A stretch of DNA of 14,383 nt from Bacteroidales bacterium UBA6360 (GCA_002440085.1 DJRM01000096.1:1-14383), one strand, 5' to 3'. Positions 6,299 to 13,845 are shown, numbered from the stretch's first letter. Notes: a model not told the origin generated them from the sequence alone. Made by a program: numbers and translations.

Positions 6299-8080
6299 AT
6301 GGAGTCTCTTAAAGGAATATTTTCCATAGGCGCCGCATCGGTTGCGGCATTTTGCTGCTTTTCCTGCATAAAGGTCGACGACACGCTCGGACAGGATTAC
6401 ATCCCGACCTCGCACATCTGGCAGGTGGTCAGCACATCTCTTGACATCAAGGACATCGAGGTTGCGAAGACCGAGGATCTCGGAGGCTACAGTTCCCGCA
6501 GGATGAGTGTGGGCGGCGTGTCCGAAGACGGTTCGATACGGAACGAGAGAATTGCGGCCTTTCCTCTGATACCTCTTGTGGACACCGCGAAATTCGACCT
6601 TGGCGACGTGCAGGAAATCTACGCGTTCCATTTCGCGGCGGCAAAGGACACTCTCTCGTTTGCCGACGATTCTCAGGAACACATCATTCAGAACATACGC
6701 GTCTATGAACTCCAGAAGCCGCTCGGCTCGGACATAATCTACGCCGGCAAGGGCAATGACGGGCTCTATGACGAAAGTAAGGGCGTAATCACCAAAGGAA
6801 TACCGACTTACAGCGGAGGCGACTCCCTCTCGTTTGACTTCACGAAAGAATTTGCACAGAAATATGTCGACGCGCTGAAAAAGCGTGAGAGCTGGTCGAT
6901 GGACGACTACACGAAGGAACTTCCGGGAATATGCATCGTCGCCGACAGGCCCGCATCGGGGAGCGGAAGAATCAACATGTTCGAGATTGCCGTGAGCACC
7001 AACGACTACGGCTACCTCACCGGTAATTACATTGAGCTGAAGGTTCGCTCCATATTTGACGAAGAGCGCGGCCCTGTGGACACGTCATTCGTGTTCATGG
7101 CCGGGGCGTCATCCTTCATAGGCGAGAGCACCTCCACGCTTCCGACCCAGTATGCGTTCAACATCTGCCGCAGGGAAGGGCCGGAACCGGCATCAGCCGA
7201 AGAGCTGAACGTCGAGGGCGGATGCGGATACAAGCCGGTGGTGCGTGCTAATGGGCTGAAGACAGCCGTCGAGGAGGCGATGCGGACATCGATGATTGAA
7301 CGATTCAACAACATCAGCGATGAGTTCAAGTCGAAGAGCGACGCAGAAAAGAAGGACATAGTCGATGAAATAATAAATGACGGTCGAATTGTCGTCAACA
7401 AGGCTACCATCAATCTTCCATACAAGGTCTCTTCGGACTACTCCGAATTGGCGCACTATCCTCTGATGCTCAGCCCGACCTGCCGTCTTATCGGCACGAG
7501 AACCGTGAGCGGAGATGACGGAGAAACTGAACAGGAAGTGGTCTCATACGCCGGGCTTACGGACGCCAGCGTCTCAAGCGAGAATCAGGGCGACATCAAC
7601 CGCTCTCTTGACTGCTACCAGCCGGACGTCAGTCACCACATCCAGGAACTCCTGCGGCTGTCCCCGAAAAACGAGGAAAGTGCCGCTGATTTCGAGAAGA
7701 GGGAAAGCCAGTATGACATCTGGATGCTGATCATGCACTCCGAGACCAACAAGGCGGCGTCATCTTCGAGCAACTCGTCCTACAACGACTATCTCAGCGC
7801 CCTCGCCTACAGTTCCTACTACAACAGTCTCTACAACGGTTACGGAGGTTACGGATATGGAGGCTATGGCTACGGTTACGGAGGCTACGGCAGCAGCTAC
7901 TACAACAACTACTACAACTACATGATGATGGCGGCATACGCCTCCCAGTCAAGCACCACGAGCACCAGCACCTCGACAGAGCTCGACAAGGACCGCCACT
8001 ACAGCTGCCGCCTCTACGGCCCGGCGTCTGCGGGCAAGAAGCCTACACTTACTATCACCTATTCATTCCCTACAGAATAG
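6299..8080 (+). CDS. DUF4270 family lipoprotein with a Gly/Tyr-rich C-terminal segment
   Basis: A 593-residue protein with a hydrophobic N-terminus and a lipobox-like CCFSC (Cys23 the likely acylated residue), so probably a surface or periplasmic lipoprotein. The body carries features I associate with DUF4270: a long beta-rich region with repeated IxVYEL and FDFTKEF-type strands, and an ending typical of the family (LTITYSFPTE). At about residues 487-560 (roughly 7757-7978) there is a Ser/Tyr/Asn-rich then Gly-Tyr tandem segment (YGGYGYGGYGYGYGGYG) followed by YNNYYNYMMMAAYA and a Ser-Thr run, inserted before the final beta strands. The function of the family is unknown. It is coupled to the GT5-like gene and followed by repeat copy 1 and a terminator. 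Confidence 0.85.
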   Translation: MESLKGIFSIGAASVAAFCCFSCIKVDDTLGQDYIPTSHIWQVVSTSLDIKDIEVAKTEDLGGYSSRRMSVGGVSEDGSIRNERIAAFPLIPLVDTAKFDLGDVQEIYAFHFAAAKDTLSFADDSQEHIIQNIRVYELQKPLGSDIIYAGKGNDGLYDESKGVITKGIPTYSGGDSLSFDFTKEFAQKYVDALKKRESWSMDDYTKELPGICIVADRPASGSGRINMFEIAVSTNDYGYLTGNYIELKVRSIFDEERGPVDTSFVFMAGASSFIGESTSTLPTQYAFNICRREGPEPASAEELNVEGGCGYKPVVRANGLKTAVEEAMRTSMIERFNNISDEFKSKSDAEKKDIVDEIINDGRIVVNKATINLPYKVSSDYSELAHYPLMLSPTCRLIGTRTVSGDDGETEQEVVSYAGLTDASVSSENQGDINRSLDCYQPDVSHHIQELLRLSPKNEESAADFEKRESQYDIWMLIMHSETNKAASSSSNSSYNDYLSALAYSSYYNSLYNGYGGYGYGGYGYGYGGYGSSYYNNYYNYMMMAAYASQSSTTSTSTSTELDKDRHYSCRLYGPASAGKKPTLTITYSFPTE

Positions 8081-8098
8081 GGGGCGGGGCGCCTAAAA

Positions 8099-8205
8099 GG
8101 CGGTCTGCTTCGTTGCATGTGGATTTTAAATCCTCAAAACCGGGAGGTTGCTCCGGTGTTAAAATCCCCAGTGAGCCTTGCATCCCATCCTTTTATGCAT
8201 CCCCT
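8099..8205 (+). repeat. Dispersed 3'-UTR structured element, copy 1
   Basis: Begins 19 nt after the DUF4270 stop and ends before the terminator at 8243. It aligns without gaps to 11407-11513 (minus strand) at 93 of 107 positions. Predicted fold: an outer 9-bp stem GGATTTTAA (8121-8129) with TTAAAATCC (8159-8167), and an inner hairpin ACCGG (8139-8143) with CCGGT (8153-8157) extended by AG/CT around a GTTG loop. A pyrimidine-rich tail with repeated CATCCC units follows. The inner hairpin is identical in both copies. It may be a non-coding RNA motif, a REP-like repeat or a transcript-stabilising element; no coding sense was found. Confidence 0.85.
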
Positions 8206-8242
8206 CTTGACTCAGCGTTTTTAGAGAAAGAATAAAATAAAG

Positions 8243-8286
8243 AAGAGGATGGCCTCACGTCAAACTGACGGTCTGGTCATCCTCTT
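8243..8286. terminator. Bidirectional Rho-independent terminator between DUF4270 and acpP
   Basis: AAGAGGATG (8243-8251) pairs with CATCCTCTT (8278-8286), with further inner pairs (GCC with GGT; GTC with GAC). A T-tract (TTTTCTGTTTT) follows on the plus strand and a looser T-rich run on the minus strand. It lies between convergent genes and can serve both. Confidence 0.8.
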
Positions 8287-8307
8287 TTCTGTTTTATGTC
8301 GGGAAAC

Positions 8308-8559
8308 TTATTTTGCCTGTTTCTCGGCTACTTTCTTCTCAACGTAAGCGATTGCGTCGGCAACAGTGGCAATCTTGCCTTCTGCCTCGTCGTCCGGTTC
8401 AAGATCGAACTTGTGCTCAAGAGCCATGATGAGATCGACGCTATCAAGCGAGTCTGCGCCGAGATCGTTTGTGAAGTTTGCGCTATCGGTAACCTCAGAC
8501 GGTTCAACGCCGAGTTTGTCAACGATGATTGCCTTCACTTCTTCTGCAATTGTAGACAT
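8308..8559 (-). CDS. acpP: Acyl carrier protein
   Basis: An 83-residue acidic protein that carries fatty-acyl intermediates on a 4'-phosphopantetheine arm during cytoplasmic fatty-acid synthesis. The attachment serine is S37 in GADSLDSVDL. The N-terminus (MSTIAEEVKAIIVDKLGV) and the KIATVADAIAYVEKK end are typical. Small departures: SLDS-VDL where SLDTVEL is usual, MALEHKF for MEFEKEF, and FDLEPDDEAEGKI for FGISIPDDDAEKI. Many bacteria have fabF directly downstream; here a terminator and a convergent gene follow, so acpP is transcribed alone. Its promoter is at 8634-8665. Confidence 0.95.
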   Translation of the reverse strand: MSTIAEEVKAIIVDKLGVEPSEVTDSANFTNDLGADSLDSVDLIMALEHKFDLEPDDEAEGKIATVADAIAYVEKKVAEKQAK

Positions 8560-8633
8560 AATTGAATCTTTTTAGTTTATATTTATTTTACGATTACTCG
8601 ATTCCTGTGATTTCCCACTCGGAAATATCGGGG

Positions 8634-8665
8634 CAAAGTTATGAAAAAAAAATTAAAAAATGAAA
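8634..8665 (-). promoter_or_regulatory. acpP promoter (-33/-7)
   Basis: On the minus strand TTTC (8665-8662), a 20-nt T-rich spacer and TAACTTTG (8641-8634) fit the Bacteroidetes TTTG-N19-21-TAnnTTTG consensus with one mismatch. The leader to the ATG is about 70 nt. The T-rich spacer and upstream tract fit a strong promoter. Confidence 0.65.
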
Positions 8666-8697
8666 TTTGCAGAATGGCGGTGGATGATATAACTTTG
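8666..8697 (+). promoter_or_regulatory. pnuC-uvrC promoter (-33/-7)
   Basis: TTTG (8666-8669), a 20-nt spacer and TAACTTTG (8690-8697) give an exact Bacteroidetes sigma-ABfr type match. It is divergent from the acpP promoter. The leader of about 40 nt is too short for a TPP or NAD+ riboswitch. Confidence 0.75.
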
Positions 8698-8744
8698 CGG
8701 GGAAATGGAGGCACGCGTTGTGCTAGAAAGATTATATTCTGTAA

Positions 8745-9446
8745 ATGAAAGAAAGACACATACTCGGAGCATTTGACTGGTTCCTGATTATCGGAGTCGT
8801 CGTGTGCAACGTCATATACTCTATAGTCACCGCAAAGACTGGATTCGACGGGCTCGGATTCACGGCGGCAGTGGCGGGAATAGTCTGCGTGGTGCTCGCG
8901 GCAAAGGGAAGCATCTGGAACTATGCCTTCGGGATTGTGCAGGTATCGCTCTACGCCTACATTGCCTGGAAGTCAACGGCATACGGGAATGCGGCCGTGA
9001 ATGCGCTCTATTACTTCCCGATGCAGTTCATCGGCTGGTGGCAGTGGAGCCGCAGAGGAGCCGGAACAGGAACGGAAGCCGGGAATGCCGTGGAATCAAG
9101 AAGACTGTCCGGGAAGATGAGGACACTGATTGCCTCAGGAATCGCGGCCGTGACAGTTGCGCTGGCATTTTTGCTAAAGCATTTCGGGGCGGAACAGCCG
9201 TGGATTGACTCGTTCACCACAGTTCTGTGCATCGCAGCGCAGGCTCTGATGACATTCGCGTTCGTGGAACAGTGGTGGCTGTGGATTGTTTTCAATGTGT
9301 TCACCGTCATCATGTGGAGCGTGTTCGCCGCCGAAGGAACGGAGCATTCGGTGCCGACTCTGATAATGTACGTCTTCTACCTGATGAACTCGGTGAACGG
9401 GCTTGTCAACTGGCGGCGTCTCGAACGTAAGAACGCGACGAATTGA
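8745..9446 (+). CDS. pnuC: PnuC-family vitamin transporter
   Basis: A 233-residue inner-membrane protein with about seven hydrophobic segments. The PnuC core is recognisable: GSIWNYAFGIVQVSLYAYIAWKSTAYGNAAVNALYY at about 63-98, then MQFIGWWQWSRR at about 100-111, and a related second half (QWWLWIVFNVFTVIMW near 178-193). The second GWWQW-like motif has become NGLVNWRRL. PnuC members carry nicotinamide riboside, but Bacteroidetes relatives (PnuT) carry thiamine; no thiamine genes or TPP riboswitch lie nearby, so the substrate is open. It ends 31 nt before uvrC and shares its promoter. Confidence 0.88.
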   Translation: MKERHILGAFDWFLIIGVVVCNVIYSIVTAKTGFDGLGFTAAVAGIVCVVLAAKGSIWNYAFGIVQVSLYAYIAWKSTAYGNAAVNALYYFPMQFIGWWQWSRRGAGTGTEAGNAVESRRLSGKMRTLIASGIAAVTVALAFLLKHFGAEQPWIDSFTTVLCIAAQALMTFAFVEQWWLWIVFNVFTVIMWSVFAAEGTEHSVPTLIMYVFYLMNSVNGLVNWRRLERKNATN

Positions 9447-9468
9447 GGGCGGCGGAAAGGAATATCGT

Positions 9469-9473
9469 GGAGG
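9469..9473 (+). promoter_or_regulatory. Shine-Dalgarno site fixing the uvrC start
   Basis: GGAGG four nt before the ATG at 9478. The reading frame is open further upstream (to 9403), but that extension overlaps pnuC and is not part of UvrC, so 9478 is the supported start. Confidence 0.6.
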
Positions 9474-9477
9474 ATAT

Positions 9478-11292
9478 ATGAATATATCGGAAAAGGAACT
9501 GACTGTCAGAGAAAAGATTGCGCTGTTTCCGCATCAGCCCGGCGTCTACCGCTACTATGATGCGGATGGCAACGTCATCTATGTCGGTAAGGCAAAGGAT
9601 CTGCACAAGAGGGTTGCCCAGTACTTCGTGCCGCCGGAAAGGCTCACGCGCAAGACAGCGATAATGGTCTCGAAGATTGCCGACGCGCACTATTCGGTCG
9701 TGGAGACGGAGGCGGACGCGCTGCTGCTGGAGAACAATCTCATAAAACAGTATAAGCCGAAATACAACATACTCCTCAAGGATTCGAAGACCTATCCATG
9801 GATATGCGTGAGCAATGACGAGTTTCCGAAAGTCTTTCTCACGCGAAGGCTCGTGCGGGACGGCTCACGCTATTTCGGTCCCTATTCGAACGCGATGCAC
9901 GCGAGAACTCTGGTCGATTTGTTCCATGACATCTACCCTATACGGACCTGCAACAACAAAATCACCTCGGAGACGATTCTGCGCGGCAAGACGCGCCCCT
10001 GCCTGAACTTCCACATCGGGAGGTGCCGCGGATGCTGCTGCGGGGGAATTTCTCAGAAGGAATATGGCGACAACATCGAGGAGGTCGTGAAGCTGCTGCG
10101 CGGAGGCGGACGCGAGATGATTGCGCACTACCGGGAACTTATGACCGAGGCTGCCGAGAGAATGGACTTCGAGGCTGCACAGGAGTACAAGGTGAAGATG
10201 CAGGCACTTGACAAGCACTACAGCAAGTCGCTCATCCAGAGCGCGATGCCGGGAAGCTACGACGTATTCTCGCTCGTGATTGACCCCGGAGAAGCCTTCG
10301 GAAACTTCATGAGGGTGGTGGACGGAGCCGTGGTGCAGTCACTGAACCTCGGATTCAAGATGAACATTGAGGAAGCGCAGGAGACGGTGCTCGGAACATT
10401 CATCGGAGAGATCGAGGCAAAGTTCGGACGGCTGTCGCACGAGGTCATAGTGCCGTTCCTGCCGGATGTGGAGATTGACGGTGTGGAGTTCCGGATTCCT
10501 GTGCGCGGAGACAAGCTGGCTTTGCTGGAGTTGAGCGCCAAGAACGCCAAGGAGATGAGATTCAACGCGATGAAGCAGAGGGAGCACACGGATCCTGACA
10601 ACTTCAGGATGAAGGTTATGGAGGAACTTCGCGATGCGCTCGGAATGAAGGAACTGCCACGACATATAGAGTGCTTCGACAACTCGAACATCCAGGGAAC
10701 GAACCCGGTGGCCTCCTGCACGGTTTTCCGGGACGCGGCTCCGTCAAAGAAGGACTACAGGCATTTCAAGATTAAGACCGTGGTCGGGGCGAACGACTTC
10801 GCGTCGATGAAGGAGGTCGTGAACAGGCGTTATTCAAGGATGCTGGCAGAGGCTCCGGATGACCTCCCGCAACTGATTGTCATTGACGGAGGCAAGGGGC
10901 AGCTGTCATCCGCCTACGAGGCTTTGTACGAGCTTGGACTAACGGACAAGCTGACGGTCATTGGCCTCGCGAAGCGGCTTGAGGAAGTCATCAGAGTCGG
11001 AGACCCCTACCCCCTCTTCCTCGACATGAACTCGCAGGCATCCAAGGTACTCCGCCAGATACGCGACGAGGCGCACCGCTTCGGCATCACCTTCCACCGC
11101 AGCCTTCGGAGCAAGGCCCAGATTGAGTCCGCCCTCAGCAAAATCCCGGGAGTCGGCCCGAAGACCGAGCAGCGCCTCATTCTGCACTTCGGCTCAGTCG
11201 CCCGCATCGCCGCTGCCCCCGAAGAAGAGATCGCCGCGCTCGTCGGCAAGTCCCTCGCCGCCAAAGTCAAGCAAAGTCTCAATAAGGAATAA
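9478..11292 (+). CDS. uvrC: Excinuclease ABC subunit C
   Basis: A 604-residue nuclease that makes both incisions around DNA lesions in nucleotide excision repair together with UvrA and UvrB. Domains in order: GIY-YIG endonuclease at about 18-100 (GVYRYYDADGNVIYVGKAKDLHKR, with Arg45 and the ETEADALLLE glutamates); a cysteine cluster C158, C175, C183, C187 matching the iron-sulfur ligands known for UvrC; a UVR helical motif at about 220-255 that binds UvrB; the RNase H-like second nuclease domain with FDNSNIQGTNPVAS and VIDGGKGQL; and C-terminal helix-hairpin-helix repeats (LSKIPGVGPKTEQRL). Length is normal. Start choice rests on the GGAGG at 9469 and on homology beginning here. It ends in convergence with rpsC. 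Confidence 0.97.
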   Translation: MNISEKELTVREKIALFPHQPGVYRYYDADGNVIYVGKAKDLHKRVAQYFVPPERLTRKTAIMVSKIADAHYSVVETEADALLLENNLIKQYKPKYNILLKDSKTYPWICVSNDEFPKVFLTRRLVRDGSRYFGPYSNAMHARTLVDLFHDIYPIRTCNNKITSETILRGKTRPCLNFHIGRCRGCCCGGISQKEYGDNIEEVVKLLRGGGREMIAHYRELMTEAAERMDFEAAQEYKVKMQALDKHYSKSLIQSAMPGSYDVFSLVIDPGEAFGNFMRVVDGAVVQSLNLGFKMNIEEAQETVLGTFIGEIEAKFGRLSHEVIVPFLPDVEIDGVEFRIPVRGDKLALLELSAKNAKEMRFNAMKQREHTDPDNFRMKVMEELRDALGMKELPRHIECFDNSNIQGTNPVASCTVFRDAAPSKKDYRHFKIKTVVGANDFASMKEVVNRRYSRMLAEAPDDLPQLIVIDGGKGQLSSAYEALYELGLTDKLTVIGLAKRLEEVIRVGDPYPLFLDMNSQASKVLRQIRDEAHRFGITFHRSLRSKAQIESALSKIPGVGPKTEQRLILHFGSVARIAAAPEEEIAALVGKSLAAKVKQSLNKE

Positions 11293-11349
11293 TCAACAAC
11301 ACAGGTCATCTAAGACCTTTAAAGCCGCTCAAATTCAACTATTCAACAG

Positions 11350-11391
11350 AAAAAAAAGAAGCCGGTCGGAAATTTCCAATCGGCTTCTTTT
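11350..11391. terminator. Bidirectional Rho-independent terminator between uvrC and the S10 operon
   Basis: AAAAGAAGCCG (11354-11364) pairs perfectly with CGGCTTCTTTT (11381-11391), with an inner GGAAATTTCC palindrome. On the minus strand eight T residues (11357-11350) follow the stem, making it a strong terminator for the ribosomal operon; the plus-strand T-tract is shorter. Confidence 0.88.
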
Positions 11392-11406
11392 CAAATATCT
11401 GAAACT

Positions 11407-11513
11407 AGGAGATGAAGAAAAAGATGAGATGCAAGTCGCACTGGGGATTTCAACACCGGAGCAACCTCCCGGTTGTGAGGATTTGAAATTCACATGCAAC
11501 GAAGCAGGTCGCT
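11407..11513 (-). repeat. Dispersed 3'-UTR structured element, copy 2
   Basis: Read on the minus strand it starts 16 nt after the rpsC stop and ends before the terminator, mirroring copy 1. The inner hairpin ACCGG/CCGGT is identical. In the outer stem GAATTTCAA/TTGAAATCC, the fifth pair from the 3' base side is C-G where copy 1 has T-A (a compensatory change), while the second pair is an A-C mismatch. The full 107 nt align without gaps. Differences from copy 1 are mostly transitions. Confidence 0.85.
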
Positions 11514-11529
11514 TTTTCTTCGCTCCGTA

Positions 11530-12282
11530 TTACTTACGATCGCGATTTCTGCGGTCTCCACGACGATCTCCACGTCCACCGCGACGCTCGCCGCCACGGC
11601 CGGAGTTTCCGCTCTGTGCCTGCTGAGCAGCGATGCCAGCGTTAGGAGAAAGGTCTTTCTTGCCATAGACCTCGCCGTTGCAGATCCAGACCTTCACTCC
11701 GAGGACGCCAACCTTGGTGTGAGCCTCTGCGAGCGCGTAGTCGATGTCCGCACGGAAAGTGTGAAGCGGTGTACGGCCTTCCTTGATCATCTCGCTTCTT
11801 GCCATCTCGGCGCCGCCTACACGGCCGCTGATCTGAATCTTGATGCCCTCGGCTCCGACACGCATGGTGGAAGCGATGGCCATCTTGATTGCACGGCGAT
11901 AGGAAACACGGCCCTCAATCTGGCGAGCGATTGAATCAGCCACGATGTGAGCGTCAATCTCAGGCTTCTTCACCTCGTAGATGTTAATCTGAACATCCTT
12001 TGAAGTCACCTTCTTGAGCTCTTCCTTGAGCTGATCCACAGCTGTGCCGCCCTTGCCGATGATGACACCCGGTCTTGCCGCGTGGATTGTCACGGTGATG
12101 AGCTTGAGGGTCCTCTCGATCACAATCTTTGAAAGGCTTGCCTTTGCAAGACGGCTCTCAAGATACTTGCGGATCTTGTAGTCCTCAGCGATTTTCTCCG
12201 CATAGTTACCACCACACCAGTTAGAGTCCCAACCACGGGTGATACCGATTCTGTTGCTGATAGGATTTGTTTTCTGTCCCAT
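11530..12282 (-). CDS. rpsC: 30S ribosomal protein S3
   Basis: A 250-residue protein at the mRNA entry channel of the small subunit. It begins MGQKTNPISNRIGITRGWDSNW; the frame is open upstream to 12324, but that extension lies in rplV and is rejected. The KH domain with VIIGKGGTAVDQLKEEL (GxxG loop) at about 62-78 and the C-terminal IQISGRVGGAEMARSE and GVLGVKVWICNGEV segments are clear. The last 40 residues form a Gly/Arg/Asp-rich tail (GRGGERRGGRGDRRGDRR), a little longer than in E. coli S3 (233 residues). It starts 4 nt after rplV. It is the last gene of the operon here, followed by repeat copy 2 and a terminator rather than by rplP. Confidence 0.98.
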   Translation of the reverse strand: MGQKTNPISNRIGITRGWDSNWCGGNYAEKIAEDYKIRKYLESRLAKASLSKIVIERTLKLITVTIHAARPGVIIGKGGTAVDQLKEELKKVTSKDVQINIYEVKKPEIDAHIVADSIARQIEGRVSYRRAIKMAIASTMRVGAEGIKIQISGRVGGAEMARSEMIKEGRTPLHTFRADIDYALAEAHTKVGVLGVKVWICNGEVYGKKDLSPNAGIAAQQAQSGNSGRGGERRGGRGDRRGDRRNRDRK

Positions 12283-12286
12283 ATTC

Positions 12287-12709
12287 TTATTCCTCCACTG
12301 TTGTTGATGGTTCCTTAACGTCAAGAATTACAGTGATGTGGTTGGAACGCTTGCGGATCCTGCCGGCCCTTCCCTGCGGGCAAGGACGGATTCTCTTGAG
12401 TGTGCGACCCTCATCGACCATAATGGTCTTGATGTAAACATTACCGTTGTCGAGTTCCTTCGTGTCCTCCGGATTCTTGGCTTCCCAGTTCGCGATGGCG
12501 CTGCGAACGAGCGTTGCAAGCGTGACTGAAGCGTGCTTCTTGGAGAATTTGAGGATGTCGAGGGCACGGTTCACTTCAACGCCGCGGATGATGTCTGCAA
12601 CCAGACGCATCTTGCGCGGAGAAGTAGGAACGTCATTAGCCTTCGCTATGGCTGTCTGCCTCTTTATTTCTTTCTGCCTCTCGGCCATTTGTCTTTTACG
12701 AGCTCCCAT
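12287..12709 (-). CDS. rplV: 50S ribosomal protein L22
   Basis: A 140-residue large-subunit protein that binds 23S rRNA and lines the exit tunnel. VPTSPRKMRLVADIIRGVEVNRALDIL at about 27-53 and the tunnel hairpin region GRTLKRIRPCPQGRAGRIRKRSNHITVIL at about 101-129 are diagnostic. The N-terminal extension MGARKRQMAERQKEIKRQTAI is typical of Bacteroidetes L22. It is 20 nt downstream of rpsS in the operon. Confidence 0.97.
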   Translation of the reverse strand: MGARKRQMAERQKEIKRQTAIAKANDVPTSPRKMRLVADIIRGVEVNRALDILKFSKKHASVTLATLVRSAIANWEAKNPEDTKELDNGNVYIKTIMVDEGRTLKRIRPCPQGRAGRIRKRSNHITVILDVKEPSTTVEE

Positions 12710-12729
12710 AATTACTTTCTCATTTAAAA

Positions 12730-12999
12730 TTATTTACGATTGCCCGAATGGCCTCTGAATGTTCTGGTAGGCGCGAACTCCCCGAGCTTGTGTCCGACCA
12801 TGTTTTCAGTGACATAAACAGGAATAAACTTATTTCCGTTATGAACTGCGATGGTGTGACCGACGAAATCAGGAGAGATCATACTTGCACGTGACCAAGT
12901 CTTGACAACCTCTTTCTTCATGCTACCCTCATTCATAGCAAGAATTCTCTTTTCAAGGGCTTCCTGAATATAAGGACCTTTTCTTAATGAACGACTCAT
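12730..12999 (-). CDS. rpsS: 30S ribosomal protein S19
   Basis: An 89-residue protein of the small-subunit head. MSRSLRKGPYIQEALEKRI at the start, TWSRASMISPDFVGHTIAVHNGNKFIPVYVTENMVGHKLGEFAPTRTFRGH in the middle and end; normal length and no oddities. It follows rplB by 21 nt. Confidence 0.98.
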   Translation of the reverse strand: MSRSLRKGPYIQEALEKRILAMNEGSMKKEVVKTWSRASMISPDFVGHTIAVHNGNKFIPVYVTENMVGHKLGEFAPTRTFRGHSGNRK

Positions 13000-13020
13000 A
13001 ATCTCTTAAGTTTTATTCCG

Positions 13021-13845
13021 TTATTTTTTCCTTCTCTCAATAATGAACTTATTTGAAGTAGCCTTAGGATTACGTGTCTTGTAGCCCTTAGCCGGCATGC
13101 CCTTGCGTGAACGCGGATGTCCACCGGATGCACGGCCTTCACCACCACCCATTGGGTGATCTACCGGGTTCATTACAACACCACGGTTGCGAGGACGACG
13201 GCCGAGCCATCTTCTGCGTCCCGCCTTTCCGTGCGACTCCAAATTGTGATCCGGATTTGACACTGTTCCGACAGTTGCACGGCAGGTGCAGAGAACCATG
13301 CGGGTCTCACCCGAAGGGAGACGAAGGATGGCGTAGTTGCCCTCGCGTGCTGCGAGCTGTGCGTAAGTTCCGGCAGAACGTGCCATTGCGGCGCCCTGTC
13401 CCGGACGAAGCTCGATGTTGTGAACGAGTGTACCGAGCGGAATTTCCCCAAGAGGAAGAGTGTTGCCGACTTCAGGAGCGACTCCGGAGCCGGAAGCGAT
13501 GACCTGACCTACCTTGAGTCCGTTAGGAGCGATGATGTACTTCTTCACCCCATCCTCGTACTGCACGAGCGCGATGCGCGCGCTGCGGTTCGGGTCATAC
13601 TCGATTGTCATTACTGTAGCCTTGCAGTCGTCCTTCGCGCGAAGGAAGTCGATTACACGGTACATCTTCTTGTGACCGCCGCCGATGTAGCGCATGGTCA
13701 TCTTGCCCTGATTGTTACGTCCGCCGGAGCTCTTGAGAGGTTCGAGGAGTGATTTCTCAGGTTTCTTGCAGGTAATGTCGTCAAATGCGCTGATTACCTT
13801 GTTTCTCTGTCCCGGAGTTACCGGTTTGAATTTTCTAACTGCCAT
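13021..13845 (-). CDS. rplB: 50S ribosomal protein L2
   Basis: A 274-residue protein needed for subunit association and peptidyl-transferase assembly. MAVRKFKPVTPGQRNKVI at the start, GGRNNQGKMTMRYIGGGHKK near 41-60, the GSGVAPEVGNTLPLGEIPLGTLVHNIELRPGQGAAMARSAGTYAQL core, and the conserved NPVDHPMGGGEGRASGGHPRS loop near 226-246 with the functional histidine. Normal length. It follows rplW by 15 nt. Confidence 0.98.
   Translation of the reverse strand: MAVRKFKPVTPGQRNKVISAFDDITCKKPEKSLLEPLKSSGGRNNQGKMTMRYIGGGHKKMYRVIDFLRAKDDCKATVMTIEYDPNRSARIALVQYEDGVKKYIIAPNGLKVGQVIASGSGVAPEVGNTLPLGEIPLGTLVHNIELRPGQGAAMARSAGTYAQLAAREGNYAILRLPSGETRMVLCTCRATVGTVSNPDHNLESHGKAGRRRWLGRRPRNRGVVMNPVDHPMGGGEGRASGGHPRSRKGMPAKGYKTRNPKATSNKFIIERRKK

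Noticed and set aside
7838..7925. CRISPR-like or tandem DNA repeat
   Set aside because: The periodicity comes from Gly-Tyr codons within an intact reading frame; there are no spacers.
8698..8744. Riboswitch before pnuC
   Set aside because: The leader is only about 40 nt and lacks TPP or NAD+ riboswitch core sequences.
9403..9477. Upstream extension of uvrC
   Set aside because: It overlaps the 3' end of pnuC, codes for an un-UvrC-like sequence, and a good GGAGG precedes the ATG at 9478.
11123..11626. Plus-strand frame spanning the uvrC end and repeat copy 2
   Set aside because: It overlaps uvrC, the terminator, the repeat and rpsC, and its composition is Ser/Pro/Arg-rich as expected of a shadow frame.
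12283..12324. Upstream extension of rpsC
   Set aside because: It lies inside rplV and S3 homology begins at MGQKTNP (12282).
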